Source: JBGTIS01 sp041745535 (GTDB lineage: Bacteria > Bacteroidota > Bacteroidia > Cytophagales > Cyclobacteriaceae). Taken from it: DNA of 8,248 nucleotides. This document shows positions 7,271 through 8,248 of the stretch, piece after piece. The DNA lies in assembly GCA_041745535.1 (NCBI GenBank), contig JBGTIS010000071.1:1-8248 (forward strand), written 5' to 3'. Position 1 is the first letter of the stretch. Each line of letters starts with the position of its first letter. The translations under genes were made by a program, and so were the position numbers. The notes under the pieces were generated by a model. The model saw only the letters and a program-made list of their open reading frames with translations. It ran no database searches and had not been told where the DNA came from.

Positions 7271-8248
7271 TTATTTCAGCCACTTTTCCAGGTTTTCCTT
7301 TACGAAAGCATCATCGTTCAGGTCGGGATAGGCCGCATACACCCTGGAAATCTCATCACTTTGTCCTGCCGACATACATTCTTCCGGATTGAGGCACCAG
7401 GTTCCCTCCAGTAATCCCTGCCGTCGCAACACTTCGTGGATACCCGCTATACATCCTTCAAAATAATGTGCCGCATCAAAAAATGCCGCGTTCGTGTCAG
7501 TAACGGCGATGCCTTTGGTTAATATCTCTTCAGGAATATGATTTGCTTTTTTTCTGATCTGTTTGATTTCTGCTAATAATTCCACAGCTTTCCGGGTCCA
7601 GACCGCCCAATGGCCGAGCAATCCACCCACAATAATTTTTTCTCGCTTCTCTCCATTGATATTGAATCGGTAAGTGGTGAGCAAGTCGGCCACAATGTTA
7701 TCGTCATTACCCGTATACAAGGCGATATCCTGAAATCGGGAAGAATGACAAACTGCCCGCACCACATCCAGGGTCTGATAGCGGTTAAAAGGCGCCATTT
7801 TAATGGCCTGCACCTGCGGAATATCAGCGAAATCTTTCCAGAAATCAAAACTCAGTACTTTGCCCCCCACGGCAGGTTGCAGATAAAAGCCAAATACAGG
7901 AATGATTTCCGCGATCTTTTCCGTTCTTCTGATCATTTCCGCTTCAGATAAATCGGCCAGTCCACCGTTGCTGACCAGCCCGATATCATAACCCAGTTCC
8001 ACGGCCAATTCCGCCTCTCTGATTGCCTGATCGGTGGGGCCAACAATTCCGGCTACTTTAATGAATGGGCGATCTAAGCGCGCGTTTTTTACTTCTTCAG
8101 TAGCCAGTTCCAGCACAGGTTTTAAAAGGATGAACTCCTTTTTCCTGATTTCAAACTGGGTAGTATGCACGCCTACTGCCACACCACCTGCTCCACTATC
8201 CATATAATACCGGGTAAGGGCACGCTGCCGCCTTTCGTCCATTTTTCT
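7271..8248 (-). CDS. Dihydrodipicolinate synthase/N-acetylneuraminate lyase superfamily aldolase, 5' end outside window
   Basis: This is a TIM-barrel class I aldolase of the DapA/NanA superfamily, whose members cleave or form C-C bonds in keto acids through a lysine Schiff base. The frame is open to the window edge (codons AGA AAA before the first ATG at 8242). In relatives, as I recall them, the phrase RK-DERRQRALTRYY is internal, so that ATG is probably not the start and roughly 25-30 residues are missing. Counting from that Met, GVHTTQFE (24-31) corresponds to the substrate-binding Thr-Thr loop, Tyr120 in FYLQPAVGG to the catalytic tyrosine, and Lys148 in AIKMAPFN to the Schiff-base lysine. 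The tail FEGCIAGIHEVLRRQGLLEG (261-280) and the C-terminal extension differ from true DapA, so a lysine-biosynthesis role is unlikely and the substrate is unknown. It ends 157 nt before the sigma gene and probably belongs to an upstream catabolic operon. Confidence 0.88.
   Translation of the reverse strand, partial: RKMDERRQRALTRYYMDSGAGGVAVGVHTTQFEIRKKEFILLKPVLELATEEVKNARLDRPFIKVAGIVGPTDQAIREAELAVELGYDIGLVSNGGLADLSEAEMIRRTEKIAEIIPVFGFYLQPAVGGKVLSFDFWKDFADIPQVQAIKMAPFNRYQTLDVVRAVCHSSRFQDIALYTGNDDNIVADLLTTYRFNINGEKREKIIVGGLLGHWAVWTRKAVELLAEIKQIRKKANHIPEEILTKGIAVTDTNAAFFDAAHYFEGCIAGIHEVLRRQGLLEGTWCLNPEECMSAGQSDEISRVYAAYPDLNDDAFVKENLEKWLK

Noticed and set aside
7610..7951. 113-residue plus-strand open frame opposite the aldolase gene
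   Set aside because: It is antisense to the catalytic region of the aldolase and has no independent signs of coding.

Overview
The window looks like a member of the Bacteroidota, probably a Cytophagales-type organism; the genus cannot be fixed from this sequence. The evidence is a SusC/SusD outer-membrane pair, a FecR anti-sigma factor with the C-terminal domain typical of this phylum, a Bacteroidota-type ECF sigma factor, and A/T-rich start regions without Shine-Dalgarno sequences. All five protein genes lie on the minus strand, so transcription runs from high to low coordinates.

Layout in transcription order: (1) 7271-8248, the 3' part of a DapA/N-acetylneuraminate-lyase superfamily aldolase whose start lies beyond the right edge; (2) 6484-7113, an ECF sigma factor, with a candidate Bacteroidota -7 element in the 157-nt gap upstream; (3) 5248-6306, a FecR-type anti-sigma factor, separated from the sigma gene by a 177-nt A/T-rich gap with nested inverted repeats; (4) 1767-5198, a SusC-family TonB-dependent transporter with an N-terminal STN signalling domain; (5) 235-1743, its SusD-family lipoprotein partner, 23 nt downstream; (6) 182-211, a terminator hairpin whose pairing is complete only in the minus-strand transcript; (7) 4-160, a compact GC-rich element bounded by perfect 15-bp inverted repeats.

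Genes 2-5 form a classic cell-surface signalling and uptake cassette. By analogy with FecA/FecR/FecI, the SusCD pair would bind and import a ligand, the periplasmic STN domain of SusC would contact the periplasmic part of FecR, and FecR would release the sigma factor to transcribe the receptor genes. No glycoside hydrolase, sulfatase, peptidase or inner-membrane transporter is visible, so the substrate cannot be inferred. The aldolase may belong to a separate upstream operon.

The protein genes are ordinary for this phylum. The part without a ready explanation is the left-edge element: about 157 bp, roughly 69% GC in its core against about 28% in the adjacent spacer, strong inverted-repeat ends, a possible 4-bp flanking duplication (AAAT), and an interior that can fold into a three-way junction plus hairpins. 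It may be a small non-autonomous mobile element or a structured RNA; I did not recognise its family.
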